NCBI GenBank assembly: GCA_003022945.1
Contig: PXRZ01000023.1
Coordinates: forward strand, 1 to 43,635
Origin: Halobacteriales archaeon QS_8_69_73
GTDB lineage: Archaea; Halobacteriota; Halobacteria; Halobacteriales; Haloarculaceae
Direction: 5' to 3'
DNA: 43,635 nucleotides
The notes beneath the pieces were generated by a model. It did no database searches. It was given only the letters and a program-made list of their open reading frames with translations, and was not told the origin of the DNA. Shown here in pieces: positions 18,106 through 26,545 of this stretch. The stretch's first letter is position 1, and each line of letters opens with the position of its first letter. Position numbers and translations under genes: made by a program.

Positions 18106-18432
18106 ATGACTGACGACGACCGTGACGACGGACTGATGTGGCCGCCGAATCTCCTGAAGGACATCCAGGACGTCTCCGAGCAGGCGACCCGCCAGCAGCA
18201 GGAGGCGCTCCAGCAGCTCCTGCTGGGCGGCGGCGGGACCCCCAATCCCGACCTCGGGGACATCTCCGACCAGGTGGGCGCGATGACCCAGATGGCGACG
18301 TTCAAGACGCGCATCCAGAGCGGGGGCCGCATCTCCGTGCCCGACGCCGAGCGCGAGGCGCTGGACATCCAGGAGGGCGACATCGTCCAGACGGTGGTCG
18401 TCCCGGTGAAGCGGAACCGCGACGACGACTGA
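18106..18432 (+). CDS. AbrB/SpoVT-type swapped-hairpin protein
   Basis: A 108-residue protein. The C-terminal half, FKTRIQSGGRISVPDAEREA and LDIQEGDIVQTVVVPVK, has the pattern of an AbrB/SpoVT/MazE swapped-hairpin domain, usually a dimeric DNA-binding fold. The N-terminal half is an amphipathic helix (LLKDIQDVSEQATRQQQEAL) that could form a coiled coil. The combination resembles haloarchaeal AbrB-like proteins, some of which lie near polyhydroxyalkanoate granule genes; no such genes are visible here, so I do not claim that role. It could be a small transcription regulator or a structural protein. It converges with the signal peptidase gene, the stops being 6 bp apart. Confidence 0.72.
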   Translation: MTDDDRDDGLMWPPNLLKDIQDVSEQATRQQQEALQQLLLGGGGTPNPDLGDISDQVGAMTQMATFKTRIQSGGRISVPDAEREALDIQEGDIVQTVVVPVKRNRDDD

Positions 18433-18438
18433 CCGGGA

Positions 18439-19692
18439 TCAGGCCGCCGGGGCCGGGGCGGCCTGCGTGGCCGCCGCGGTGCCGGGCGCGGGACTCGCCG
18501 CGACGGAGGGGGCTGGCACGTTGGCCGTCGAGGCGTCGGTGGCGGCCGGCGACAGCCGCGAGAACAGCAGCCGGATGTTACCGAGGTACGGTATCTTCAG
18601 CTCGGCAGTCCCGACGACCCACTCGGGGTGGACGGGGTTGCAGAAGTCTCGACAGCCCTGCAGTCGACTGACCTGGTCGTAGTTCCGGTTGTTGTCGCCC
18701 AGCGTAATGAACCCGGCGTTCGGGGCGGGACAGTTGGGGAGCTGCTGGCAGTCGTCCCGGCTGCCGATCGCGTCGTGATCCGCCCGGTCGTACCAGTTCT
18801 CGCCCTCCTCGACCCACAGCATCGCTCGGTGGATGATGGGAGTCCCACGACCGTCGCCGTCGGGCCGGTAGACTATGACATCTCCGTGTCCGTTGAACTC
18901 CTCGTGACCGATCTCCTCGGCACGGTCAGCGGGAATGACGCCCGTCGATTCGCTGCCGCGGGTCGCCATGGCGGTCGACGACGGCGCCTCGCTCGCCGGC
19001 GGGTCGACGGCGGCCGGTGACAGCCGCGAGAACAACAGCCGGATATTGCCGAGATACGGCACCCGTAGTTCCGCCGTACCGACGACCCACGACGGCCGGA
19101 CGGGTGCCGACAGCGACGTCACCTGGTCGTAGTTGGCGTTCGTCGCGCCGTTGTCGCCCTTCGTAATAAAGCCGGCATGCGGCGCCGGGCAGAACCGCAG
19201 CGACTCGCAGCCGTTGGCGTTGCCGACCGCGTCGGGATCGGCGCGGTCGTACCAGTCCTCGCCCTCCTCGACCCACAGCATCGCCCGGTGGATGACGGGC
19301 GTCCGTCGGGCCGACCCATCGGGCCGGTAGATGATGACGTCGCCGCGGCGGTTGAACTCGCTGTGACCGATCTCGGCGGCGCGGTCGGCGGGGATGACGC
19401 CCGTCGACTCGCCGTCGTGGGTCGGCGCCGCCTCGGGGACGAACCGTTCCTCGCTCACGACGAACACCAGGTCCCCGCGCTGCATGTTGGGCTCCATGCT
19501 GCCGGACTCGACGGCGACCATCGGCGGCCAGATGCCGCTGACCGCAAAGAGCAGCAGCCCGACGGCCAGCACCGCGCCGACGCTCGTCACCACGTCGCGG
19601 ACGTAGAGGACCGCCTCCCGGTCGGTCGTCCAGAACCACTTCACCCAGCCGACGATCCCGGACGGGTCGTCCCCGTCCTCTGCGTCGCTCAT
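18439..19692 (-). CDS. Signal peptidase I (S26/Sec11 type) with tandem-duplicated catalytic half
   Basis: A 417-residue membrane serine peptidase that removes signal peptides from exported proteins. It has one N-terminal membrane helix (VLAVGLLLFAVSGIW) and the nucleophile motif VESGSMEPNMQRGD with Ser65. The first copy of the distal half has His135 in TPVIHRAMLWVEEG and Asp180 in FITKGDN, the archaeal Ser-His-Asp arrangement. It then ends with PYLGNIRLLFSRLSPAA. The distal block (GVIPADRA... to ...LLFSRLSPAA, about 145 residues) is then repeated with moderate divergence, with its own IIHRAMLWVEEGE and FITLGDN but no second Ser. The C-terminus is an Ala/Pro-rich tail. ATG 19692 is chosen; the upstream extension is not haloarchaeal-like. 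It is divergent from DP1. Confidence 0.85.
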   Translation of the reverse strand: MSDAEDGDDPSGIVGWVKWFWTTDREAVLYVRDVVTSVGAVLAVGLLLFAVSGIWPPMVAVESGSMEPNMQRGDLVFVVSEERFVPEAAPTHDGESTGVIPADRAAEIGHSEFNRRGDVIIYRPDGSARRTPVIHRAMLWVEEGEDWYDRADPDAVGNANGCESLRFCPAPHAGFITKGDNGATNANYDQVTSLSAPVRPSWVVGTAELRVPYLGNIRLLFSRLSPAAVDPPASEAPSSTAMATRGSESTGVIPADRAEEIGHEEFNGHGDVIVYRPDGDGRGTPIIHRAMLWVEEGENWYDRADHDAIGSRDDCQQLPNCPAPNAGFITLGDNNRNYDQVSRLQGCRDFCNPVHPEWVVGTAELKIPYLGNIRLLFSRLSPAATDASTANVPAPSVAASPAPGTAAATQAAPAPAA

Positions 19693-19769
19693 TGCACGGC
19701 CTTGCGCCCGCCCCGATTTCAACGTTCTGGGTCCGCTACGCTTTTCCTCGGCGACGGCGACGCTCGGGT

Positions 19770-21317
19770 GTGCCACAGGAGGAACCGGCCCGCATCGCCC
19801 GCGAACTCGCCAGCCACGGCTACGCCGCCGACCGTGAGGCGGTGACGCTGCTGGCGAGCGCCGAGAACCCGAAAACGGCGCTCGTGACGGCCGTCGAGGC
19901 GACGCCGGACGACGAGCTGAAGCTGTCGGCCGCGGATGTCAAGGCGGCGCTGGACCGCGATGGGAGCCGCCGGGAGCCGATTGCCGGCGAGGCGGAATCC
20001 GAGGACGGCGGCGGTACCCGGCCGGATCAAGACCCCTCCGTTTCGACTGGAGCGCTCCCCGACGAACGGGATAGGAGCGGGGGAGCTGCAGTTGAAACGG
20101 AGGGGTCCGGCGGGCGGCGGCTCTCCGTCGATAACGACATGACCGGCCGCTCGACCGGTACCGGCGAGTACGACGACTTCGTCGCGACGTTTCGAGACCG
20201 CTACGAGCGGCTCGCCGGCCAGTTGAACGGCCGGGTCACCCACCGCAGCGCCGACGCCCTGGCGGCGAGCGCCGGCGGCGGCGACGCCGCCATGGTCGGC
20301 ATGGTCGACGACGTCAGCTCGACGACCTCCGGCCACTGGATCGTCGATCTCGAGGACACCACCGGCGTCTTCCCGTGTCTCGTGATGAAAGACCGGCCGA
20401 TCGCCGGCGTGGTCGAGGAGCTGCTCCGCGACGAGGTCGTCGCCGTCGAGGGGTCGCTGTCGGACGACGGTAGCATCCTCTTCGTCGACGACATCCACTT
20501 CCCGAACGTCCCGCGGACGTTCGAGCCGTCGACGGCCGACCGGCCGGTTCAGGCGGCGCTCGTCAGCGACGTCCACGTCGGCAGCCAGGAGTTCATGGCC
20601 GACGCCTGGGAGCGGTTCGCCGACTGGCTGCACACGGAGGCGGCCGAGCGGATCGAGTACCTCCTCGTCGCCGGCGACATGGTCGAGGGCGTCGGCGTCT
20701 ACCCCGGCCAGGACGAGGAGCTGGACGTCGTCGACATCTTCGAGCAGTACGAGGCCTTCTCCGAGCGGCTGAAGTCGGTGCCCGGCGACATGGAAGTGGT
20801 GATGATCCCGGGCAACCACGACGCCGTCCGGCTGGCCGAGCCGCAGCCGGGCTTCGACGAGGAGCTTCGGAGGATCATGTCGGCTCACGACGCCCGGATC
20901 GTCTCGAACCCCTCCGTCGTCACCGTCGAGGGCGTCTCCGTGCTGATGTACCACGGCGTCGCCCTGGACGAGGTCATCGCCGAGCTTCCCGAGAAGAAGG
21001 CCAGTTACGACGATCCACAGAAGGCGATGTACCAGCTGCTGAAGAAACGGCACGTCGCCCCGCAGTTCGGCGGCCACACCCGGCTGGCGCCGGAGGAGCA
21101 GGATTATCTCGTCATCGACGAGGTGCCGGACGTCTTCCATACCGGCCACGTCCACAAGCTCGGTTGGGGGAAGTACCGAGACGTGCTGGCGGTCAACTCC
21201 GGCTGCTGGCAGGCCCAGACCGACTTCCAGCGGAGCGTCAACATCGACCCCGACGCCGGCTTCGCGCCCGTCTTAGATCTCGACACGCTGGATCTCACCG
21301 TCCACAAGTTCGCCTGA
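19770..21317 (+). CDS. polB: DNA polymerase D small subunit DP1 (exonuclease subunit)
   Basis: A 515-residue small subunit of the archaeal replicative polymerase PolD. It carries the 3'-5' proofreading exonuclease of the calcineurin-like phosphoesterase fold. The N-terminal region is a helical domain, then a disordered linker (about residues 70-125), then an OB fold (GMVDDVSSTTSGHWIVDLED). The catalytic domain shows metal motifs SDVHVGS, LVAGDMVEGVG, IPGNHDAVR, LMYHGVALDE and TGHVHKLGW, all intact. The start is a GTG at 19770 (protein VPQEEPARIARELA); the upstream frame is not plausible coding. The linker DNA holds an inverted repeat built from two ORB-like motifs. In haloarchaea this gene is named polB or polD1, not to be confused with family B polymerase. 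Confidence 0.94.
   Translation: MPQEEPARIARELASHGYAADREAVTLLASAENPKTALVTAVEATPDDELKLSAADVKAALDRDGSRREPIAGEAESEDGGGTRPDQDPSVSTGALPDERDRSGGAAVETEGSGGRRLSVDNDMTGRSTGTGEYDDFVATFRDRYERLAGQLNGRVTHRSADALAASAGGGDAAMVGMVDDVSSTTSGHWIVDLEDTTGVFPCLVMKDRPIAGVVEELLRDEVVAVEGSLSDDGSILFVDDIHFPNVPRTFEPSTADRPVQAALVSDVHVGSQEFMADAWERFADWLHTEAAERIEYLLVAGDMVEGVGVYPGQDEELDVVDIFEQYEAFSERLKSVPGDMEVVMIPGNHDAVRLAEPQPGFDEELRRIMSAHDARIVSNPSVVTVEGVSVLMYHGVALDEVIAELPEKKASYDDPQKAMYQLLKKRHVAPQFGGHTRLAPEEQDYLVIDEVPDVFHTGHVHKLGWGKYRDVLAVNSGCWQAQTDFQRSVNIDPDAGFAPVLDLDTLDLTVHKFA
20031..20108. repeat. ORB-like inverted repeat inside the DP1 coding linker
   Basis: Left arm GACCCCTCCGTTTCGACTGG (20031-20050) and right arm CAGTTGAAACGGAGGGGTCC (20089-20108) are inverted copies of the haloarchaeal origin recognition box pattern (CCAGTYGAAACnnnGGGGT). 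The palindrome extends inwards as GCTCCCC/GGGGGAGC. It is translated in frame as part of the acidic linker (PSVSTGALPD and AAVETEGSGG). Confidence 0.65.
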
Positions 21318-21704
21318 CGGGCCGATACGATCGGTTCATCATCCCACGCGACGATGTGGTTGGACGCTGGCTCGAACGCAACACCCGGCGGTCTGAAATC
21401 CCCCGTTCTCCTCAGATCGGACGTGTTACCACGACCCCCATGACTGCTACCGATCGTGAACGTCGGACCGACTACTACTAGTATATCGCCCATCGCACCG
21501 AATTTGCCGCTATAACCCGTAATCCCGACTGATAGACGGGTGCTGTCGAGGTACGAAGAGAGTCGCGATCGCCCCAACAGTAATATGCCGGACACATCAT
21601 AAATCATGGACGATTCGTCCGATTCGACGTTGGATGGCCCCCCGGCTGGGGAGTGTGTCGGAGAGAGGTTGAGTCAAACGAACGGCGTACATCATCCAAC
21701 AGTA
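21318..21704. other. Intergenic region, no gene seen
   Basis: Between DP1 and a possible small membrane-protein gene. GC content is lower than in the flanking genes and stops are frequent. I see no RNA gene or repeat. Confidence 0.4.
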
Positions 21705-21887
21705 CTAACCCCCTCCTCCCGATGCCATGAACATCGCCACCGATACGATCCCGTAGAACCGAACTAACGCGAAGATAAGCGCTAAGCTGGTGATCCCGCC
21801 GCCCAGGACGGTATAAACGACCACGTTCCGGAGCGTGTTCGTCGCGGGTGGGGCTTGAGGCAGGCCGTCACATGAACGAGGCAGCAA
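21705..21887 (-). CDS. Possible small single-pass membrane protein
   Basis: An open minus-strand frame ending ...VAMFMASGGGG. It contains one convincing hydrophobic stretch (VVVYTVLGGGITSLALIFAL, then VRFYGIVSVAMF). There is no ATG: the frame starts at TTG 21887, and a GTG at 21824 would give 39 residues. Codon usage is less GC3-rich than in neighbouring genes. Small Gly-ended membrane peptides of this type are common in haloarchaea, but I recognise no family. It could be spurious. Confidence 0.35.
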   Translation of the reverse strand: MLPRSCDGLPQAPPATNTLRNVVVYTVLGGGITSLALIFALVRFYGIVSVAMFMASGGGG

Positions 21888-21918
21888 ACCCCGGTATGAG
21901 ACGGTGTCGCATCGTCAG

Positions 21919-21927
21919 TATTAAATA
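21919..21927 (+). promoter_or_regulatory. TATA-like box of the 54-aa gene
   Basis: TATTAAATA about 28 bp upstream of ATG 21951, implying a leaderless message. One of the clearest boxes in the window. Confidence 0.55.
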
Positions 21928-21950
21928 CTCGGTGTCAACTATGCACACGT

Positions 21951-22115
21951 ATGGCACAGAATACGGCCACTTCGGCTTCGGATTCCGACTGCGAGGTCAT
22001 GGCGTCCGTCGACAGCCACGCCGACGGCGAGCGGCTCATCATCGCGGAACTCTGCCGCGACGGCGCCTGGCTCTCGATGCCGACGGACGCGACCGTGGCC
22101 GCCGAGTGGCGATAG
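21951..22115 (+). CDS. Small haloarchaeal protein, 54 aa (DUF7556-like)
   Basis: A short protein beginning MAQNTATSASDSDCEVMASV and including RLIIAELCRDGAWLSMP before ending AAEWR. It is overlapped by longer, less convincing frames. Support comes from the strong box A in the right place, GC-rich third codon positions, and the pattern EVMASVDS...IIAELCRDGAWLSMP, which resembles a haloarchaeal small-protein family I associate with DUF7556. Function is unknown. It is soluble, acidic, with two Cys residues. It stands alone, with about 510 bp of unassigned sequence after it. Confidence 0.68.
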   Translation: MAQNTATSASDSDCEVMASVDSHADGERLIIAELCRDGAWLSMPTDATVAAEWR

Positions 22116-22628
22116 CGGGGGTCGGGGGGCCCTTCTCGTTCGCCGTGCCCGTAGCGACAAGCGGCGGCCGACGTACCTCATGAGCCGTCCGTCGTGCATT
22201 CCATCCGACGGCCGTCGGCTGCCGCACGGCAATGAGCGACGCGAAGTCCGTCGGTCGGCTGCTCGCCCGGATCGGAGTGCTGCCGTTCGGTGGCGTAACC
22301 GCCGCGGCGTCCATCGCGCTGACGGCCGTCTCGACGGACTTTCCGTCGGACCGCGAAGTATGCCGCGTCATCGAGGATCAACCGTTCGACGCCCTCGAAC
22401 GAATGGCCACAAGCCGAGAGCGTCGTCGTCGGACCTGGGATAGTTCGGGATGGCCCGACCTCCCTCGAGGAAACCGCCGCGATGGTCGGGGGCCGACGTA
22501 TCCGGAGCGTCGCCGGGTGACCGACGACCGAGTGGCTTCCACCGAGGAGGTCGTCGCGACGACGGAGGGGGTCGACGACCCGGTCGGCGGGCGAACGGTT
22601 TTTGCCCACCCCCGCCGTGGCACCGGGC
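22116..22628. other. Unassigned 0.5-kb region, possibly a decayed gene
   Basis: A plus-strand frame from 22232 opens plausibly (MSDAKSVGRLLARIGVLPFG, then a short hydrophobic stretch). It turns Arg-rich after about 60 codons and runs into the next gene in the wrong frame. The minus strand is also open but has poor composition. I see no complete gene. A box GGTTTTTG at 22598-22605 serves the next gene. Confidence 0.35.
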
Positions 22629-23072
22629 ATGGATTATCAGCGCGTCGAGGGCGGCCGGGAGTACCTCGCCCGCCTCGAACACGGGCGGGACTGGCGCGGG
22701 CAGATCGAGGCGTTCGCCGACGCCGAGGGAATCGACGCCGCCGTCTTCTTCGGGCTCGGGGCCGTCCAGGACGCGACGCTGTACTTCTACGACCAGGAGG
22801 AACAGGAGTACCGCCCCGACGAGTTCGACGAGCCGTTCGAGGTGACGGCGGCGGTCGGCAACATCTCGCACCTCGGCGGCGAGGGACAAAGTTCCTCGGG
22901 CGAGCGGTTCGCCCACACCCACGTCACCCTCTCGCGGGCGGACGGGTCGGCCGTCGGCGGCCACCTCGAGTCGGCGACCACCTTCGCCGGCGAGCTGTAT
23001 GTCCGGGAGTTCGACGCGCGCCTCGAGCGGGCCCACGACCCGGTGACCGACCTCGAGCTCTGGCCGCTGTAG
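22629..23072 (+). CDS. PPC/DUF296 domain protein
   Basis: A 147-residue protein that is a single PPC (plants and prokaryotes conserved, DUF296) domain: GREYLARLEHGRDWRGQIEA, a VFFGLGAVQDATLYFYD strand, VTAAVGNISHLGGEG and the C-terminal FAHTHVTLSRADGSAVGGHL. The histidines of AHTHVTL and the Gly-rich GGHL are family hallmarks that coordinate metal. In plants the domain accompanies AT-hook DNA-binding motifs; the prokaryotic role is unknown. ATG 22629 is chosen because a box lies about 27 bp upstream. The stop (23070-23072) directly abuts the DP2 start, so it is the first gene of an operon with DP2. This makes a replication-linked role possible, but that is inference. Confidence 0.83.
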   Translation: MDYQRVEGGREYLARLEHGRDWRGQIEAFADAEGIDAAVFFGLGAVQDATLYFYDQEEQEYRPDEFDEPFEVTAAVGNISHLGGEGQSSSGERFAHTHVTLSRADGSAVGGHLESATTFAGELYVREFDARLERAHDPVTDLELWPL

Positions 23073-24680
23073 ATGCGCGACGACGACGAACGGTACTTCG
23101 AGCGGCTCGAGTCCGGCCTCGAGGCGGCGCTGTCGGTGGCCCGCGAGGCCCGTGAGCGCGGCGGCGACCCGACCGACGACGTGGAGATTCCCATCGCCAG
23201 GGACATGGCCGACCGCGTCGAGAACATTCTCGGCATCGCCGGCGTCGCCGAGCGCGTCCGGGAGATGGAGGCCGACCCCGACCTCTCGCGGGAGGAAGCC
23301 GCCCTCGAACTCGCGGCCGACTTCGCCGACGGCAGCGTCGGCGACTACGAGACCCGCGCCGGCAAGGTCGAAGGCGCCGTCCGGACGGCCGTCGCGCTGC
23401 TGACCGAGGGCGTCGTCGCCGCGCCGATCGAAGGCATCGACCGGGTCGAACTGCTGGAGAACGGTGACGGCACCGAGTTCGTCAACATCTACTACGCCGG
23501 GCCGGTCCGGTCGGCCGGTGGCACCGCACAGGCGCTGTCGGTGCTGGTCGCCGACTACACCCGGACGCTGGTCGGCATCGACGAGTTTCGGCCCCGCGAC
23601 TCCGAGATCGAACGCTACGCCGAGGAGCTGTCGCTGTACGACGACGAGACCGGGCTCCAGTACGCGCCGAAGGACGCCGAGGCGAAGTTCATCGCCCGGA
23701 ACCTGCCCATCATGCTCGACGGCGAGGCTACCGGCGACGAGGAGGTGTCGGGGTTCCGCGACCTCGAGCGGGTCGGCACCAACAGCGCCCGCGGCGGGAT
23801 GTGTCTCGTCCTGGGCGAGGGCATCGCCCAGAAGGCGCCGAAGATCCAGCGCTACACCTCCCAGCTCGACGAGGTCGAGTGGCCGTGGCTGCAGGACCTC
23901 ATCGACGGGGACTACGGGAGCGAGGAGACAGCCGAGGACGACGACACCGACGGCGGCGAGGCCTCCGAGGCCTTCGAGGGCGACGATACCGGTGACGACA
24001 CCGGCGACGGAACGGAACCGGCGGGGCCGCCCCGTTCCGACCCCTCCGAGAAGTTCCTGCGAGACCTCATCGCCGGCCGGCCGGTGTTCGGTCATCCCTC
24101 GGAGACGGGCGGCTTCCGGCTCCGGTACGGCCGCGCCCGGAACCACGGCTTCGCCACCGCCGGCGTCCACCCGGCGACGATGCGTCTCGTCGACGACTTC
24201 CTGGCGGCCGGTACCCAGATCAAGACCGAACGACCCGGGAAGGCCGCCGGGGTCGTCCCCGTCGACTCGATCGAAGGGCCGACGGTGCGACTCGCCAACG
24301 GCGACGTCCGCCGCGTGGACGACCCCGAGGAGGCTCTCGAGATTCGCAACGGCGTCGAGGCCATCCTCGACCTGGGCGAGTATCTCGTCAATTACGGCGA
24401 GTTCGTCGAGAACAACCACGACCTCGCGCCGGCCGCCTACGCCCCGGAGTGGTGGCGACAGGAGCTGGCGGCCGCCGGCGCCGACATACAGGCGCTTTCC
24501 GACTCGCCGCGCGTCGACCTCGAACATCCGACGGCGGCGCGGGCGTTGGCGTGGGCCGAGGAGTACGACGTTCCGCTGCACCCCGCGTACACCTATCTGT
24601 GGCACGACCTCGACGTCGAGCGGTTCGACGCGCTGGCGACGGCCGCCAGCGAGGGGCAGTGGGCGGAGGCCGATGGAGCT

Positions 24681-24843
24681 AGCGAGGCCGAGCGAAGCGA
24701 GGCCTCGGAAATGGTGAGCGGGGAAGCACGACCCGCGAGCAGCGAGGGCGACCGAAGGGAGCCCTCGGAAATAGCGAGCGGGGAGGCACGAACGGCGAGT
24801 AGCGCGGAGCGAAGCGAGGCCTCGAACGAAGCGAGCGGCGAGC
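24681..24843 (+). repeat. In-frame 60-nt tandem repeats in DP2 encoding a Ser/Glu/Ala-rich linker
   Basis: Two full and one partial copies of a 60-nt unit, starting near 24684, 24744 and 24804. They encode peptides such as EAERSEASEMVSGEARPASS. The DNA contains short palindromes (GAGGCCGAGCGAAGCGAGGCCTC) like those between genes. Inserted between the conserved blocks RFDALATAASEGQW and RTLVLPNTDPAREAL with the frame kept. Probably a surface loop of the protein. Confidence 0.8.
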
Positions 24844-25909
24844 CGGCCGACGGTCCCGCGGAGCGCACTCTCGTCCTGCCGAACACCGACCCCGCACGGG
24901 AGGCCTTGGAGGTGCTCTTGATCGAGCACACACAGGGCGAGGAGACGCTGACGGTGCCCGACGCGGTGCCGCTGGTGCGGTCGCTCGGTCTCACGGACGA
25001 CCTGCAGAAGCCGTGGGACCTCGCGGAGCTTTCCGCCGAGGCCCGCGAGTGGAACGACGGCGACGGCGCGATCCGGGCGGTCGAGGAGGTGGCGCCGTTC
25101 GAGGTCCGCGAGCGGGCGCCGACGCGCGTCGGCTGCCGGATGGGCCGGCCGGAGAAGTCCGACCCGGGCTCGTCGAGGTGCAGGTCGGCCGGCGCCGCTG
25201 TCCGGACTGTGACGCGAGCACCCACCGCGCCCGGTGTCCGAACTGCGAGGCCGTCACCGATCCCCACTACGTCTGTTGGGACTGCGACGTCGACGTCGAG
25301 CCCGACGCGTCCGGCCGGGCCGTCTGCCCCCGCTGCGACCGGGAGGCCGACGCCGTCCAGACGAAGACGATCGACGTCAACGAGACGTACCGCTCGGCGC
25401 TGTCGAACGTCGGCGAGCGGGAGAACGCCTTCGACATCGTGAAGGGCGTCAAGGGGCTCACCTCGGCGGCGAAGGTGCCCGAACCCGTCGAGAAGGGCGT
25501 CCTGCGCGCCAAACACGACGTGACCGACCTGCCGGTCACCTCGGTTCGGCCGCGGGAACTCGACGTGAGCGCCGACCGGCTGCGGGCGCTCGGCTACGAG
25601 ACCGACGTCCACGGCGACCCACTCACCCACGAGGACCAGCTCGTCGAGCTGCGCGTCCAGGACGTCGTGCTGTCGGACGGCGCCGCCGAGCACATGCTCC
25701 GGACCGCCGACTTCGTCGACGACCTCCTGACGCAGTACTACGACATGGAACCGTTCTACGAGGTCGACGAACGCGACGACCTCGTCGGCGAACTCGTCTT
25801 CGGGATGGCACCGCACACCTCCGCCGCGGTCATCGGCCGGGTGGTCGGCTTCACCTCGGCGGCCGTCGGCTACGCGCATCCGTACTTCCACGCCGCGAAA
25901 CGCCGGAAC

Positions 25910-26458
25910 TGCTTCCATCCGGAGACGAAGCTGTGGTTCGAGGACGAGGACGGGTGGCAGTACGAACGCATCGAGTCGATGGTCGAATCGCGGCTCGATG
26001 ATCCGACAACCGACGACTTCGGGACGCTGGTCCAGGAGTTAGACGGAGGTGTATCGGTTCTTTCCATCACCGACGAAGGGAGGCCGGTCGAGCGCCGCGT
26101 CGAGGCAGTCTCGAAACACGTTGCGCCCGAACACATGGTGGAGATACACACAGAGGGCGGACGTTCTCTGACGGTGACCCCCGACCACGGTATGTTGCGA
26201 GCGGACGCACGAACTGCGCCGGGGTTCGAGCGAGTTAGGGCGAGCGAACTGCGGGAGGGCGATGCTATTCCGGCTCGCGACGGTCCGTCTCCGGCAGCGA
26301 ACAGCGGGTTCCACACCGAAGATGTGCCGGCGGACGGCGGCGTCGCAACCGAGGCAGTCGAGCGCGTCGAATATTCGGAATCTGACATTCAAAATACTTA
26401 CTGTCTTACAGTAGAAAGTACTGGCACGGTTGCCGTAGAAAGCCTCTACACCGCCCAG
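25910..26458 (+). other. DP2 intein 1: 183-residue mini-intein
   Basis: The intein begins at Cys1 after extein AAKRRN and ends YTAQ before Cys+1 of the extein (CDGDEDCVMLL). N-terminal block A is CFHPETKLWFEDEDGW and block B is SLTVTPDHGM with the conserved Thr and His. The C-terminal blocks are YCLTVESTGTVAVESLYTAQ. There is no LAGLIDADG endonuclease. The terminal residue is Gln instead of Asn, and the residue before it is Ala instead of His, an uncommon but known pairing. Removal joins AAKRRN to CDGDED, a conserved DP2 sequence. Confidence 0.85.
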
Positions 26459-26545
26459 TGCGACGGAGATGAGGACTGCGTGATGCTCCTCATGGACGGA
26501 CTTATCAACTTCTCGAAATCCTATCTCCCCGACCAGCGAGGGGGG

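Noticed and set aside
21438-21481. 13-codon frame MTATDRERRTDYY
   Set aside because: Too short, no promoter box and no conserved context.
22178-22630. Minus-strand frame of 150 codons upstream of the PPC gene
   Set aside because: Arg/His-rich composition unlike haloarchaeal proteins, with no family or start signal.
23073-25442. DP2 as two independent genes
   Set aside because: The second frame begins mid-protein with no start or promoter, and both parts match one continuous family; missing sequence explains it better.
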